Positions 32,832 to 45,058 of a stretch of 64,000 nt of DNA are shown here, piece by piece (positions within the stretch are counted from its first letter, which is position 1; every line of letters starts with the position of its first letter). The notes below the pieces were generated by a model. That model did no database searches. It had not been told where the DNA came from and worked only from the letters and a program-made list of their open reading frames with translations. The translations under genes and the position numbers were made by a program. This stretch comes from Tomocerus qinae (lineage: Eukaryota; Arthropoda; Collembola; Entomobryomorpha; Tomoceridae). The stretch spans positions 19,158,001 through 19,222,000 of the forward strand of contig CM034546.1 of assembly GCA_020055645.1 (NCBI GenBank), written 5' to 3'.

Positions 32832-34934
32832 AGTTGATATTTAGTATTCGTCTTATTTTAATGGTTTAAATTTAAATAAAAGGTTCACTGCAACAACGAA
32901 TTTGTATTTTGTGTGGATATGTGAAAGGTTGTTCTACATAATGATGTGATAGATTATCTCATTTGTGCTACTTATTACCGTTTGATCTATGTTAACGAGT
33001 AATCTCGGCGTAGCTATCTTTTGTGTCCTCCGTAGACCAGGCATTACCATTTTTTGCAGGTTACCAATTAATGAGACTGCAGAAATAATTAACTATGCCT
33101 TTAACTTTATTAATTATGATAAAAAATAATCAGTCGTCTTTAGCAAAGAAACGAGTATTGCTTAAAAGAAATTATTAAGCAATTATTTGGGAGTACATTG
33201 TGTTATTGTTAAAATGAGTAAGTGCAATGTAAGTACGTAAGACTAGAAAAACATGCACATTGCTTATACTGGCGTTATTTAATTACAATAAATGTAACAA
33301 AACGGGTACAGAGCAAAATATTACTACTATAGAAGTGGTTGGTTAGTTTGTTTAAAGCCATTTCCCTTAAATGTAAAACGCCAAATTAATAAAATACGGC
33401 ATATTTTAGTTTCATTCATTAAACATTAAACATAAACAAACAAACAAGGCACATTCATTAAAATTACTTGTAAATTATTATTAAGTCTTTTTTGCAAGAC
33501 ACTTTATCCTGCTTTTGGATAAAGACCTAGCAACGTCAATAGAGTAAACAAAATTAAGAAAAGTATTTTTGGATTTATTTTTTGAACTTAAAGATTGACA
33601 CTTTTGGGTTTAAAGAAAGTCAGTTGGCACTATTTTTTGTCATTTCTATCCGACCACCAACCACGTTGTCCCGGAAAAATGCGATTACCAATGTCTAACA
33701 AAATATTAAAATGATTAGGTTGACCATAAATTTACAAAGGTAAAATGGGACCCTATGCAGTATTGTAATTGTGATTACATGTAGATTTTGAAGGTGGCAA
33801 TACCATTAAGCCATATCGTCCCTTAAGGTATCAAATACGCAATATGTCTTACTCTATACACTTTGCGTATTTTTGGTGGCAGCCATTAGCTGCATATTGC
33901 CTTTTTGATAACTTAAGGGACGATATGAACATGCGTTAGGAATAATTGCCAAAAGCGCGTTAATTTTAGATTCTTTTTGCCAAAATAGTCAACAATCCTT
34001 TCATAATCGAGCGATGGGCGTTGATCTTAAGCTCCTTTTTCCAAAAAATGGACTAAGTTACCGAACAATTGCCCGAGCCATGAAAATTGTAGGACTTTTT
34101 TTTGAAAATAACCAATAATATCCTGTTCGAGGTTTGCAAATAATCGCGGGAACCGCAAAAATTTAAATTTTCCTTTTTTATGCATACATTAATATTAGAT
34201 ACTACCTACACAATTTTTTTCCTAAAAACGGGACACGTTTCTGAAAACGGAACATTTTCGGGACGCCAGGACAGGTTAACAAAAACGAGACAAATGGTCA
34301 GTAAAATGCGTTAATTTTGTAATATAAAGTATTATGAAGTGAGTAATAAACTGTTTATATTTGGAAGTCACTCGTTGGGCCTATGTCTGTTAATCAGTGG
34401 AAAATTATATCAATAAGTTATCTTTAATGACATTATTTATATTAATCAAGAAAAGTTGTGAGAATGTGGTACGCCGAGTGTAGCAGCCGATAGCCACCAG
34501 CCACCAAGCCTTTGTGAATTCCGCTCACACATTTTATCAATCAATACCAAATAAATGATTGTGTTAAAACCTGACCAAATAATGAAGATATAAGTTGCAT
34601 ACAACGTGTATACTATTAATTGTTTGAACTACGTTTGAATAAATAATACTGTGAATTCGATTACAGTTCTGTCCTCATTTTACTTTTGACCTAATTTAAA
34701 TACTTAAGAATTGTTGATGTTACAAAGGTGAATATTTTTGGTGTCGAGTAAATGTAATTAATATTTCCTTTACAAGAATATAATAATGCTGAATTTTAAT
34801 GCTTTTGTTGCCTTAGTAAATTTTAATTGCTTTATAGTTATATACAATGAATACGAAATACATACATATGTATCTTTTGGTCTATAAATTTTATAATGAA
34901 ACAACGAAAGAGAAGAATATTAAATGGACGACGA
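32832..34934. other. intergenic between the two C-type lectin genes
   Basis: No gene is recognised over about 2.1 kb. It contains the foldback element at 33812-33927, a patch around 34200-34310 with repeated ACGGGAC or CGGGACG words, and AT-rich DNA otherwise. Confidence 0.45.
33812..33927. mobile_element. small foldback element, 116 bp
   Basis: CATATCGTCCCTTAAGG at the left and CTTAAGGGACGATATG at the right are inverted repeats, continuing imperfectly inward (TATCAAA and TTTTTGATA, GCAATATG and CATATTGC). No target duplication is evident. Confidence 0.6.
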
Positions 34935-35600
34935 CTACGGATATTCACAGAGAGGAATCCATCTAGTTGTGCAAGGGACGTCAACGAATTGGAGTTTATA
35001 ATTGTACACACAATTTCTGTTAGTATCGTTTGTAGGACTGCCATCAGCCCAATTAGCATAATTTAAATTCTCGTAAGATCTCATCCAATAAAAATTCTGT
35101 TCCTTATTAACATCCATTGCACCAAGCCATAATGGGCGACCTAATATATATAATATGAACACATTAAAGGTGGGTATATTGCAATAATGAATAAAACATA
35201 TAATTGGGCGAAAAGCTTTGTTTGACTAACTGTCTGGGAATGCAGTCCAAAAGCTATTAACTAGGTCGTTTTGTCCTTGGCTTTCAACAGACGCTGTGTA
35301 AAATCCGTTTCTTTGGCAAAAGTTTGTCCATTCATCCCACGACATCCCATCAGTCAAATCTGTTGGTATAGCAGTGAAAAAGCTTTTCCCGTCTGCCTGT
35401 CCAATCAGATAGACGGATTCTTTACTACCAATGTCCCATTTTCTATTGTCATCTGTTGTACACCAAGCACCTTTTAAAAAAACAAAAGCAAATTAAATAA
35501 TTTATAATAAAATAATAGATTTAATTTGGCAAACAGGAAATAATTATTTACCAATGAAAGTAGAAGCAAATAATAAGACAGAGAAAATGGATGGTTCCAT
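34935..35600 (-). CDS. secreted C-type lectin domain protein B
   Basis: Three exons: 35552-35600 (signal peptide MEPSIFSVLLFASTFIG), 35231-35470 (AWCTTDDNRKW, LIGQADGKSFF, SWDEWTNFCQRNGFYTASVE), 34935-35140 (LWLGAMDVNKEQNFYWM, NYANW, NRNCVYNY, DVPCTTRWIPLCEYP, stop). Junction phases agree and the product is about 164 residues, the normal size for a single-domain secreted lectin. All four core CTLD cysteines are present, plus an extra Cys near the mature N terminus (AWC). EPN, QPD and WND are absent, as in protein A, so sugar specificity cannot be inferred. Likely a soluble recognition protein. Confidence 0.88.
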
Positions 35601-36840
35601 GATTTTGCTATTATCCAAATTACAAACAGGCAACTAGTTCGGTGTATATCCATTGGCGAACACTAATTTAGGCCACAGATGTTATCAATGGATTTACCGA
35701 AGGATGGAATAATATGGTTGGACTACGTAAACTATGTTTATATTAGACAAACATAAATATACATTATCTACCTAATCCTAATCCTAATACGTAAAGGTCC
35801 AGTCAGAATAAAGATATGACCAGGCATCGAAAATACTTAAATTCCTTCAGAAAGAAGCCTCCTTTACAAATCTTTAAATTTTGACCAAACTTTTTGTCCG
35901 GAATTTTTTGATGTTGGCAAGAAAAAATTACAACAGCGTGTTACAAGGGTGGCAATTTTAAAGTAGGCGGAGCTATGTTGCAAAAGATTTTTGAAATTTG
36001 GATATACCATCACACCATGTCATGTCACCAACCTTAGCTGGAACTTTATAATAGTAAGGATTCTGCACCTTTTAATGTAACTATGACTATAATATTATCG
36101 GAACGGTATGTATAATAATATTAGGGTGATTAGAAATTGCTATCAATGTTATTGTTACAATGAAAACTTGGATAAATTATTTTTATTGATTTATTATTTA
36201 TTCATTTCTCGATGATGTGACCGGTGATCTTTACATCGTAATATTAATTCAACAATTACCATTTTGTTTTACTTAATGCTTTGGGACTGGGATGAGTAAG
36301 TGTGACTAGGCGAAGGCGAAGCCTAGACTTAAGAATTACTGAAATTGTAAATATAGTCATTAACGACTGTTAAATGTGGCACAGATAACATGACTTGAGT
36401 TGTGATTACTTATCTCACATTGATAAATATATTACAAACGGTGTCTAGAATACCGGGCTGATGCCACCTCCCCCCATAGATATAGAAATGGGATATGAAA
36501 TGTTGTTTGTCAATGTATTGAACCAAATATTTATTATCTGAGGATGAATTTGAGCTCAGCAATATGATTAAATTTAAGGAAAGGTGACTTACCGTTTCTC
36601 TTTACTACGCATCACCTTTTAGAACATAGGACGAAATAAATAGTCAGCATAGTACTTTTTTCAAGTCTCGCTGCGTCCTGAAGTCTCAAGTCTGCTATGG
36701 AGAAGGTTTTGAAGTTTATCCGCATTCATATTGCATGTTACCAGTGCAATGCAAATCGATGCAGATTGCAGAGTAATTTACATCTGGTACATTAATTTTC
36801 TTGACGCAATAAATAGGTGCTGACCGTCGAGTAGTGGAAG
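35601..36840. other. intergenic, nothing recognised
   Basis: AT-rich upstream region of C-type lectin B and beyond. No convincing exon, RNA gene or mobile element was seen. Confidence 0.4.
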
Positions 36841-36889
36841 ATGTCTGCCGCTTGGCTTTCCCATGAGGCGAGCTTTTCTCGGCTCATCC

Positions 36890-37140
36890 TTTCTACCCAA
36901 AACCCGACAGACAACTACCGGACATTCGATGCCCTCCTACCCGACGCCCGACAGCGGCCAAATACTTCCTGCCTGACACCCGACGGCTATCTACCCGACA
37001 CCGGATGCCTTCCAACCAGACGCCCGACAGCAGCCAATTACTTCCCACCCGATACCCGACAGCTAACTACCTATCACCCGATGCCCAACCAACCGACACC
37101 CGACGCCGTCCTATCCGACAACTGACGCCCTTCTACCCGA
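36890..37140. repeat. degenerate ACCCGACRCCCGACGCC minisatellite
   Basis: C-rich repeat of words such as CCCGACAGC, CCCGACACC and CTACCCGAC at irregular spacing, strongly unlike the AT-rich surroundings. The plus frame 36841-37125 across it is a by-product. Confidence 0.65.
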
Positions 37141-37291
37141 CATTTACATTTTTTTAAACCTTAAAATTTTGTAATGTAAATTATTTTATTTATGAGAGTA
37201 GCTATGCAACTATGTATGCCCAAGTATTTCGTTGGCCTAAATCTAAACTTGGGTTGGGAAATCGGATTGTCAGAAACCTTAGAGTCTAAAA

Positions 37292-37382
37292 TCTAGACAT
37301 TTTGACAATTTTAGGCTTATTTGACCATTTGGGACTATTTGACCATTTGAGGCTATTTGGGCATTTTTGCTTATTTGACCAA
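37292..37382. repeat. imperfect tandem repeat of about 18-19 bp (CTATTTGACCATTTG)
   Basis: About five decaying copies of TTTGACCATTTGAGG-type units. No coding role is visible. Confidence 0.5.
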
Positions 37383-37596
37383 AGGAACGTAGTTGGTTAT
37401 CAGAAACATCTGTGGAGAGGGGCAAACAACATTCAAACCTACACCGCCTACCAAAAGCGTCGATTCCTTGAAACCTTCATGCATAGTTTAGATAATGAAA
37501 ATGACATAAAAGACACATCTGCATAAATTGAAATATAGCGTGTGTTGCTAAGAGCTATAATCAAGGTAAATTGAATGTTTCCAAGGGGTATGCCCT

Positions 37597-37734
37597 CAGG
37601 GGTAAGATAACGACGGGCTCCAGAAAACTGGTTTCCGCCAACCAGTTCCTTCCAACCACTTTTCCCCCGATTTCAGTTCTGAGAACTGATTGGAGAAAAT
37701 CAGGTTTCTGGAACATGTCGTCACATTATCCCTG
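37597..37734. mobile_element. short inverted-repeat element, CAGGG termini
   Basis: CAGGGGTAAGATAACGACGG at the left and CGTCACATTATCCCTG at the right are imperfect inverted repeats. The interior contains AACTGG and CCAGTT words in both orientations, like the hAT-type MITEs here, but no 8-bp target duplication is recognisable. Confidence 0.45.
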
Positions 37735-38525
37735 AAGGCGTTGCCGGCAAAACATATAGCACACAAACGTCCCTTAAAGAACGATTTACCCGCAATGCAC
37801 TTTTCGTTTTGTGTACGAAATAGCGTCAATGAACTTTTTGTTTTGTACAAGAAATACTAATTATTTACTACCAAATAATTTTTTGAGCTTGTTTGCTGCG
37901 TGAGCTATTTTTTTCAGATGGTATCTTTCTATCTGGGTAACACTCCAAATATTTGTAGGTTATTTGGAAAAATCATTTAGGCATAAATCTTATACACGAT
38001 ATTTGAAATTTAAATTTCGTTCTATTGAAACGGGTTTTCTACCTAGGAATTTTCATAGAGTCTAGCAAACGAGCTTTAGAGAAACTATTATTACTACTTT
38101 AAAAAATTTATTTTTACTACCCTATTAAATACTTTTTTACTTCTGTGGGAAGCTACTGAATTCTTATGACAGGTAAAACTGGTTTTCCTCCGTTTTAAAT
38201 TATTGAAAGCTGTTGTAAAACCACGACGTAATTTGGACCAACTGACGAATTCTAGAAAACGTAGAAGTTTTGCTTCCCAAAAAATGCCAATAAGAAAATA
38301 ATGTGGCAAACCAAATAATTAGCAAAAATAGTAAAAATGTTTGAATTATAAAAACTCAACGGACGGGGTTGCAATGTTTACATAAGGTGAAGTTAAAGTG
38401 GTGGAAAACATCCATCCATTTTGCGAAGATTCGGCCAAAGTAAGAAGTTTTGGATGTAAGTATTCTCGAAGAAAAATAAATTTGCTTTTGACTGCCATGC
38501 CAAAATTAGTGGTATCACACCGGCC
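37735..38525. other. intergenic, nothing recognised
   Basis: Ordinary AT-rich DNA; the short minus frame at 38094-38309 has no recognisable domain. Confidence 0.35.
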
Positions 38526-38657
38526 AGATTAAAAAGCCCCACCCTAGGGTGGGGCCCCCACCCGCTATACCCTCCTAACCTAATTTATCATAACCTAACC
38601 TAATCTAAGGGTGGGGCAAGTGGTGCGCCCCACCCTAAGATGGGGACTTTTAGTCTT
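38526..38657. mobile_element. small inverted-repeat element with GCCCCACCCTAGGGTGGGGC palindrome
   Basis: Left AGATTAAAAAGCCCC and right GGGGACTTTTAGTCTT are inverted ends; next to the left end is a perfect 20-bp palindrome and near the right end GGGTGGGGC recurs with GCCCCACCC. CCTAACCTAA words in the middle resemble the arthropod telomere unit but are too few to be telomeric. Confidence 0.55.
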
Positions 38658-38992
38658 GTCGTAGCTTTACTCTTGTTTGAAGAAGTGAAAATTCTATATA
38701 TAATACAGTTTGTTAAGAAAAATTGTATTAGAATCTATGAAATTGCAACATGGCTTATTTTGCAACTTTAATGTGCTCCCTGTAGAAATATCACAGTAGT
38801 CACCTATATTACACTTCTATTGTAGAAATGAAAAAAATACCCGAAAAAATACCAACAAAAATATAAGTTTGCATCATTTACATACGGGCTATTAGATACG
38901 AAAAATGCGAGCCATTAGTAAAACGAAGATAAGCCACACCGAATCTATTGCAGAGTTAAACCCTAGCTGTAGTCATCACTCAGTAGCTCAGT

Positions 38993-39057
38993 GAGTAGTC
39001 CATAGGGGGGAACGCGTTCCCCCCTATGGTCTACTCTGTCTCCGTTCGAGCGGAGAC
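38993..39057. repeat. two adjacent strong hairpins
   Basis: A 30-bp perfect palindrome (39000-39029, centre GAACGCGTTC, flanked by G and C runs), extendable to GAGTAG and CTACTC, is followed by a 7-bp-stem hairpin GTCTCCG TTCGAG CGGAGAC at 39038-39057. No mobile element boundary is evident around them. Confidence 0.7.
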
Positions 39058-39283
39058 ATCCGTTACTTAGTATAAAATTCTGGTTAACTCAATGGTGGCT
39101 TACTATTTGTACTCTCTGAAGGAAACGAATTGTGGCAACGAAATTGGAATGGTTGAGTATTGCAGGATGAGCCCTTTAGTATTTTCCTTTATTATTTTTA
39201 ATATTTCGATAAAATTCTAAATTTCAATCACGTCATTATTAATTCCCAAATAGACAGAGTCCTTCCCAACTCCACATCTCTTT

Positions 39284-42200
39284 TCAACACGAAGCACGAA
39301 TCTTCATCTCAGTTCTCTTGAATTTCTGCCATCCATTAGAATACCAAGTTATTCCATCACTGTAATGCGATGACATTGTTCCAGGACGGCGGAGACTTGG
39401 GTATAGTCCATTAAGGCTGACCTACAAATCATAATTTATTCATTTTTGCTATTATATTATCTGAAATATACTTTACTTAGATAAACAAGTAATTGTTGGG
39501 AAATTGACCAAAACTGATATTTGAATTTGATTTTTTGCAATTTAACCTGGCAGGTAGCAAACAAACCTTTTAAATCAGTCGAAAACTTTTCAACTAATAA
39601 AAACAGCTTATTTTCAGTAACCATTAAATAAAATGTCAGGAAGACCCATCTTAATAGAATAAGTGTTATATTTATTTTCCAATCGGAAAAATATTTAATT
39701 TAAAGAAATTAATTTTTCAACAGTTTGAATTTGATGCCTCTCTGCATGTCAGAGATCATTTTTGTCAAATATGTCAGGGTTTTGATTATTTTGACAATTT
39801 TGATTACTTTTTACGTATGTTTAAACTTTGACGACAAAACTGTTTTAACCAAGACCCAACCTTGGAAAACATTCGTTCCACCGTTTCTGTTATTTGGTCA
39901 ACGTAGAGCAAACACGTAGGAGGGCTGGGGAGCATCTACCCCTTAATATATTACGCTAATAAATCCCGATTTCGGCATTTTTCGTTGCCTCCCCCTTGAC
40001 CAAATTTCTGGATATTTTTATGCATAAGAAAATTCTTGTCTATATGCTCAGAAACCCCCCTGAATTTGTGTTCTGGATACGGCCTTGATCATAGCAATAG
40101 CAATACTTGCATATCTCAAAAAATAATTCCCGTTTACACAAATTTATTCAATTGCATAGTGCGTGCAGTGAATTAACATACGTTCGAAGAAATTTCAAGT
40201 TTAAATCAGTTTTACTAGGGAAATTTATCGAATATGGGTTAGCATTCTATCTGTTGAAATACTCTTCCTTTACTTTTCATTTACCGTGATACTATAGGTT
40301 ACTAATTCACTTGCAATGGAGTACATGTGCATAATTACGTGCGCACTTTACGTTTCATTGTTTAGTATTTTTCTTAAATCCTTCTTATATGAAAGCTCTT
40401 ATATATTAAAAGTTTTACAACATTTTACATTTTACATTTTACCCTAAACATTTTACAACTACTCTAATTCTTGAACCCGATAACATATTTGTGAAAACCG
40501 ACAAAGCCGTATGGTTTCAAAAAACACAAAGGAGCCGACAATAAATTCCACTGCCATATTGATGAATACCAGATTGGCGATTCCATTCAAAATAACGACA
40601 GAAAAGAAATTCTGTTTCATTGATAACTACATCGACAGCACTATCAAATATCTAAATATACTTTGTGAATTATTGGGGTATGATCACTTACAGATAAACA
40701 ATCGGAGAACCAAAATCCATTGGCCATTTTATTCTCTGAGCAACTTCCCCAAGACCATTCATCATTGTCTCTATCGATGGTAGAAAAGGCGAAATTACTG
40801 TGTGGCCCGATCATTCCATTGTCCAACGCTGAAATGATTTCATTGAAAGTTGTAATTAAAGGGCGTACTAATCGTTGTTAAAGTGTATTGACATGAACAA
40901 ATTATTAAGGAACTAATTAACTGGAGTTTGCTTCAATGTAGCCACTGAGTGTTAATTTGTATTTATCTTTCTCTGACCACACTTTGAAATTGGAATAATG
41001 GACTTTATAGAATGTGCCGTTGATATGTGTTAGTGTAACGAGAAATTCGTGATTACACTCTTTGGTCAACTGATGAACCGAATCCAGACCTAGAAATAAT
41101 TGGGAGATACAGCATAATTAGCCCATAGAATAAAATGAATATCTAGAACTTTCCAACTTATTGTCATTGAAGACAAATTCTTTAAATGCACCAAAACGCT
41201 TCAAGCAACAGAAATTTTACTGCTACTTTTCAATCACCCTATATTTCAATTAAGGAAATATTTTAAATGAAAACCCAAGAAATGCGTAAGGTCTACTTCA
41301 ATCACCTTTCATTCATTAATTAATCTCTATGCAACCACCTCATACAGTAATTATCCTCAGCCTATTTACAAAATATTACCTCATTCACCTTCAGCACTCA
41401 TCCACAGCAATTATCTATTCACTACTCATTCACCTCAAAAACCATTCATTCATCGCTAAAGCCACTTTCACTGCTTACCAAGCCAATAGTCATAATTCGG
41501 GTCCCCAAATCCGTTTTTGTATCCATCCCAAGTTTTATTGAATAAGTCTGATCGCTCAAACTCAGTCAAATTGCCTGGTATTCCCCGTCTTTGGAACACC
41601 GTCCAGCCTCCGCCAAAAGACTCCATATCACAATAAGCGTATATTGATTTTCTAGAATCCGTTTCGTAGGGATATATTTCATACACTCCATTTTGAGATT
41701 TGTCGGTAACTCTTTTGATCTCATAGCAAGAGCTCATTTTGTTGATTGACGTTAAAGCTACAATATGTCAAAATTAAAAACACTCGCGAGGAAATAATAT
41801 TAAAATGGTCCTCTATACTATTTAACTTAACCATAAAAATATGGTTAATTTGAAATTTATTCACAAACGACAATGCTCATAAATAGCTACATTTTTCAAT
41901 CAAATTTTTACCAGTAAAAAGCACTTTCTTCGAAATAATCTAAAATCAAAAGATAATCTTATATTAAATATTCCTTAATTTAAAAATTCAATAATAATAA
42001 ATAGTAAATTTGGTAAACCTGCAGTAATAATGGATATGGGTTTCTAGAATTAAAGGTATTCAATTGCTTTTCTGGGGATTCGTAGGTATGCAATTGTTTC
42101 TCGAGAGAAATTGGAAGTGATGTGAGACCGTCCAACTGTAACGCAAAAGTGATTTCATTTGAAAAGTAAAGGTTTGCTTTTAACCTTTATGTTGGTATTG

Positions 42201-43615
42201 GTATATTTTATGCTCACCGTTGTCTTAATGCCTTCAGTTTCAAGTATAATTGATGTGACTTTTGAATCTAAGTTTGTACCCATGACACCAATAGTAGCTA
42301 TAATAACTTCTAGTTTTACCTCCATGGCATATTCTCTAGTTTTAATTTTACCGATTTCTGATTCAAGTTTTCTTAATCTATCACCAAAAGTGTTGCTGAT
42401 ATATCGTTTTAATTCTTCAATATTGCTTTCCAGATTATCATCCAAATCCAAAAGATTTGATTCTATTTGTCCAAATTGTTTTTCGATTGAAATTGGAAGA
42501 GATGTCAGCTCTTTCAACTGCAACTCATATTTGAATATTATGTCAATAACAAAAAGTAATACCATAATTTTATATTGGTTTATTTTTTACCCACGGTGGT
42601 CTGAATGCCATTAGTTTCCTGTGTAATTGTTGCAATTTTTGGCTCCAAGCTTAATAAATTTGCTTCCAGAACTCCAATTAATGTTGTAATATTTTCCACT
42701 TTCAACACGATAGAATCTTCTTTAGTTTTAATATTGCCGATTTCTGATTCAAGTTTTCCTAATTTATCATCAATAATGTTGCTGATATATGTTTTCAAAT
42801 TTTCAATATTGCTTCCAAAATTTTCCTCCCAAGTTAAAAGTTTTGATCCTATTTTTCCAATTTTTTCTTCTGCATTACTCATCTTGATATCCATTTCTAC
42901 TATTTTGGAATCCAAACTTCCAATTTTTACTTCTGCATTTCCCATTTTTGCTTCAATTGTGTCTTTAATATTTTCCACTTTCATCACGATGGAATCTTCT
43001 TTAGTTTTAATATCGCCGATTTCTGATTCAAGTTTTCCTAATTTATCATCAATAATGTTGCTGATATATGTTTTCAAATTTTCAGTATTTCTTCCCAGAT
43101 TTTCTTCCCAAGTTAAAAGTTTTGATTCTGTTTTTCCAAATTTTTCTTCTGCGTTACTTATCTTGATATCTATTTCTACTACTTTGGAATCCAAACTTCC
43201 CATTTTTGCTTCAATTGTGTCTATCTTGACGACTATTTCTTCACGCATATCTAACATCAGTTGACGTAGCTGACGAATGGCATGAAGGATGTCGCTTTCT
43301 TCTATATTGAATCTAGATTGCATGTAAAACAAATTGTTATGAACTACATTGTACCCATTCACTTATTTAGAAGAGATTGGGGCCTTTACTAAACTCAAAG
43401 GAAAACAAATTCCTAGAAAAGTTAAAAATCTAAAACGAAATGTTGATACCTATATATTTTATTTAATAATAAGATTAATTCGTAGCTATATTTGAATGTT
43501 ACCGTTGTGAATGTTGGTCCAAATCTCCAGCAGTGTCATTCAGTTTTGAGCTTAAAGCCGTGTAGACGTAGAGATTAAAGATCGACCAGAGGACGAATTT
43601 TATGTTATTAGTCAT
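39284..43615 (-). CDS. FReD4: fibrinogen-domain lectin with expanded coiled-coil stalk
   Basis: Exons: 43503-43615 (signal peptide MTNNIKFVLWSIFNLYVYT), 42595-43312 (239-residue coiled coil made of two copies of a 93-codon repeat), 42218-42517 (extra 100-codon exon), 42019-42135 (LDGLTSLP linker), 41912-41939 (28-nt microexon), 41479-41757 (SSCYEI, GVYEIYP, GGWTVFQRR, FGDPNYDYWLG), 40922-41089 (CNHEFL), 40692-40828 (STIDRDND, CSENKMANGFWF), 39284-39421 (VSLNGLYP, TEMKIRASC, stop). All phases fit, giving about 665 residues against about 490 for FReD2. The extra exon is chimeric: its first codons (LKELTSLP, IEKQ) match the linker exon and the rest matches the coiled-coil exon. Expected to be a secreted oligomeric lectin with a much longer stalk. 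Confidence 0.9.
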
Positions 43616-43741
43616 ATCAAAAGTTGAAATAACTTCAAAAATTTAAAACCCAAGGGAATTTTCCATCTGTATAGTCTATAGTGCATACCAATACATAATT
43701 CTTTCATTTGTTTTTTTAAAGAATCATTATACCCTTAGGGT

Positions 43742-43924
43742 CAGGGTTGCGTTTTGTCCGGACAAAACTGTTACTGTCCAGGATGAAATTAGTTTTGTCC
43801 ACTTTCTATCCAGGACAAAAGTGGACAAAATTAATTTCTTCCAGGATAAAACTAGTTTTGCCCTGGATAAAACCACTTTTGTCTACTTTTGTCCACACCT
43901 TCCTATCCGGACACCGCAACCCTG
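43742..43924. mobile_element. hAT-type MITE, 183 bp, perfect 8-bp target duplication
   Basis: Ends CAGGGTTGCG and CGCAACCCTG, flanked by CTTAGGGT on both sides (43734-43741 and 43925-43932). Inside, TTTTGTCC and GGACAAAA recur about nine times in both orientations. The duplication is perfect, suggesting a fairly recent insertion just upstream of FReD4. Confidence 0.88.
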
Positions 43925-43932
43925 CTTAGGGT

Positions 43933-44803
43933 GTGTCCTATGTTGAATTTGTCAATAAGAAATTTTATTTGGTGAGAATATTTTTGGTACTTTACTGTAG
44001 TCATAGTTTTCAATTGAAAGTTGATTTTATGACAGTAATATGAAATAATAAGATCAAAACGGCTATGTTCGTGTTTCTAGAATATAGATTCATTACAAAT
44101 TTTGTGTATTACAAATTATTATAAATGTATAATAAATTTAATTTGCTTACCTTAATATGTTACTAAAATAGTTTAGAACAATTTTCAAAAAAATTCACGA
44201 AAATTTAAAAGCGTTTATATGTACTTTTTGATTGTTTATTAGTGTCTATGTTTACTTGGTTAAGAATTAAGAATTAAATAATTTTTTCTTTTAAGATATT
44301 TTTCATCTAATGAAATCATTTGCTAAAGTTTAGGCAGATGGGCTACTATTTAAGATAAATGGTACTTACATAGAATATTCCCTTCAACGTTTGGAGTTTT
44401 TAAATTTCAATATCCAAAGATTTCCGATGACTATGTATGTTATGCAATTGCTAGTGGGTTTGTTAAAAATATAGTTATCGTATGCTTGCCGAAAAAGACT
44501 GTTAAATATCACAATTCTTGGTGTCCCGTCTTATGCCGTCCCTACCCGAAGAAAAGTTATAAAGAAATGTAATCACTTTTTCCGTTTTCAAATTTCATCT
44601 TATTTTATTGCTGAAAATACTACAATAGTTCAGCATTTCAACTAAAGCCTTTTTATAAGTTTTAAAAGATTGCAATACCTCAATCATATCTGGGGGCTAA
44701 TTTTATATAACAAATTTTTATAGCACTGAAATAACAAATACTAAAGTTGTTTTAAAAAGAGATACAAATAGTACAGTTAAATTATCATAGCAAAAAAACT
44801 GAC
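43933..44803. other. 5' intron/upstream region of FReD4
   Basis: AT-rich DNA homologous to 4990-5900 upstream of FReD1 (shared words include TCATTTGCTAAAGT and AATTCTTGGTGTCCC or AATTCTTGATGTCCC). No gene. Confidence 0.5.
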
Positions 44804-44905
44804 CAGAAAGTGTAGTTCACAAGCTCGATGACGACGGTAAACTTATACACATCACTTCAAACTTTGTTGTGTTAATATTCAACAGAAAATGTTTGCAGCA
44901 GAGCA
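44804..44905 (-). other. probable non-coding first exon of FReD4
   Basis: Fourth copy of the conserved upstream block: ACATTTTCTGTTGAATATTA and a donor CACTTTCTG followed by GTCAGT on the minus strand. Confidence 0.5.
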
Positions 44906-45058
44906 GAGACAGGGCAAACGCCAATGTCATTTCCATCGTGTAAAGTCTAACTCAAGCTCACCACATAATATGTTAATGTCAGATCAGAGTATATGCCGTA
45001 CGTAACTGTTTGATGGTGTAAATTGAATCTAGGCAGCTTTAATTAAATGCATGTCATT

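Noticed and set aside
36841..37125. Plus-strand frame of 94 codons
   Set aside because: It spans a C-rich degenerate minisatellite and has no domain-like composition.
38572..38606. Telomere-like CCTAACCTAA repeats
   Set aside because: Only a few interrupted units inside a small inverted-repeat element.
39908..40089. Another CACGTATCCAG-family MITE (ends CAAACACGTAGG and CTGGATACGGCCTTG)
   Set aside because: The termini are similar but too diverged, and the 8-bp flanks do not match, so no boundary can be supported.
42605..43264. 219-codon plus-strand frame (also 3735-4169 and 24472-24774)
   Set aside because: Antisense shadows of the FReD coiled-coil exons, which are low in minus-strand stop complements.
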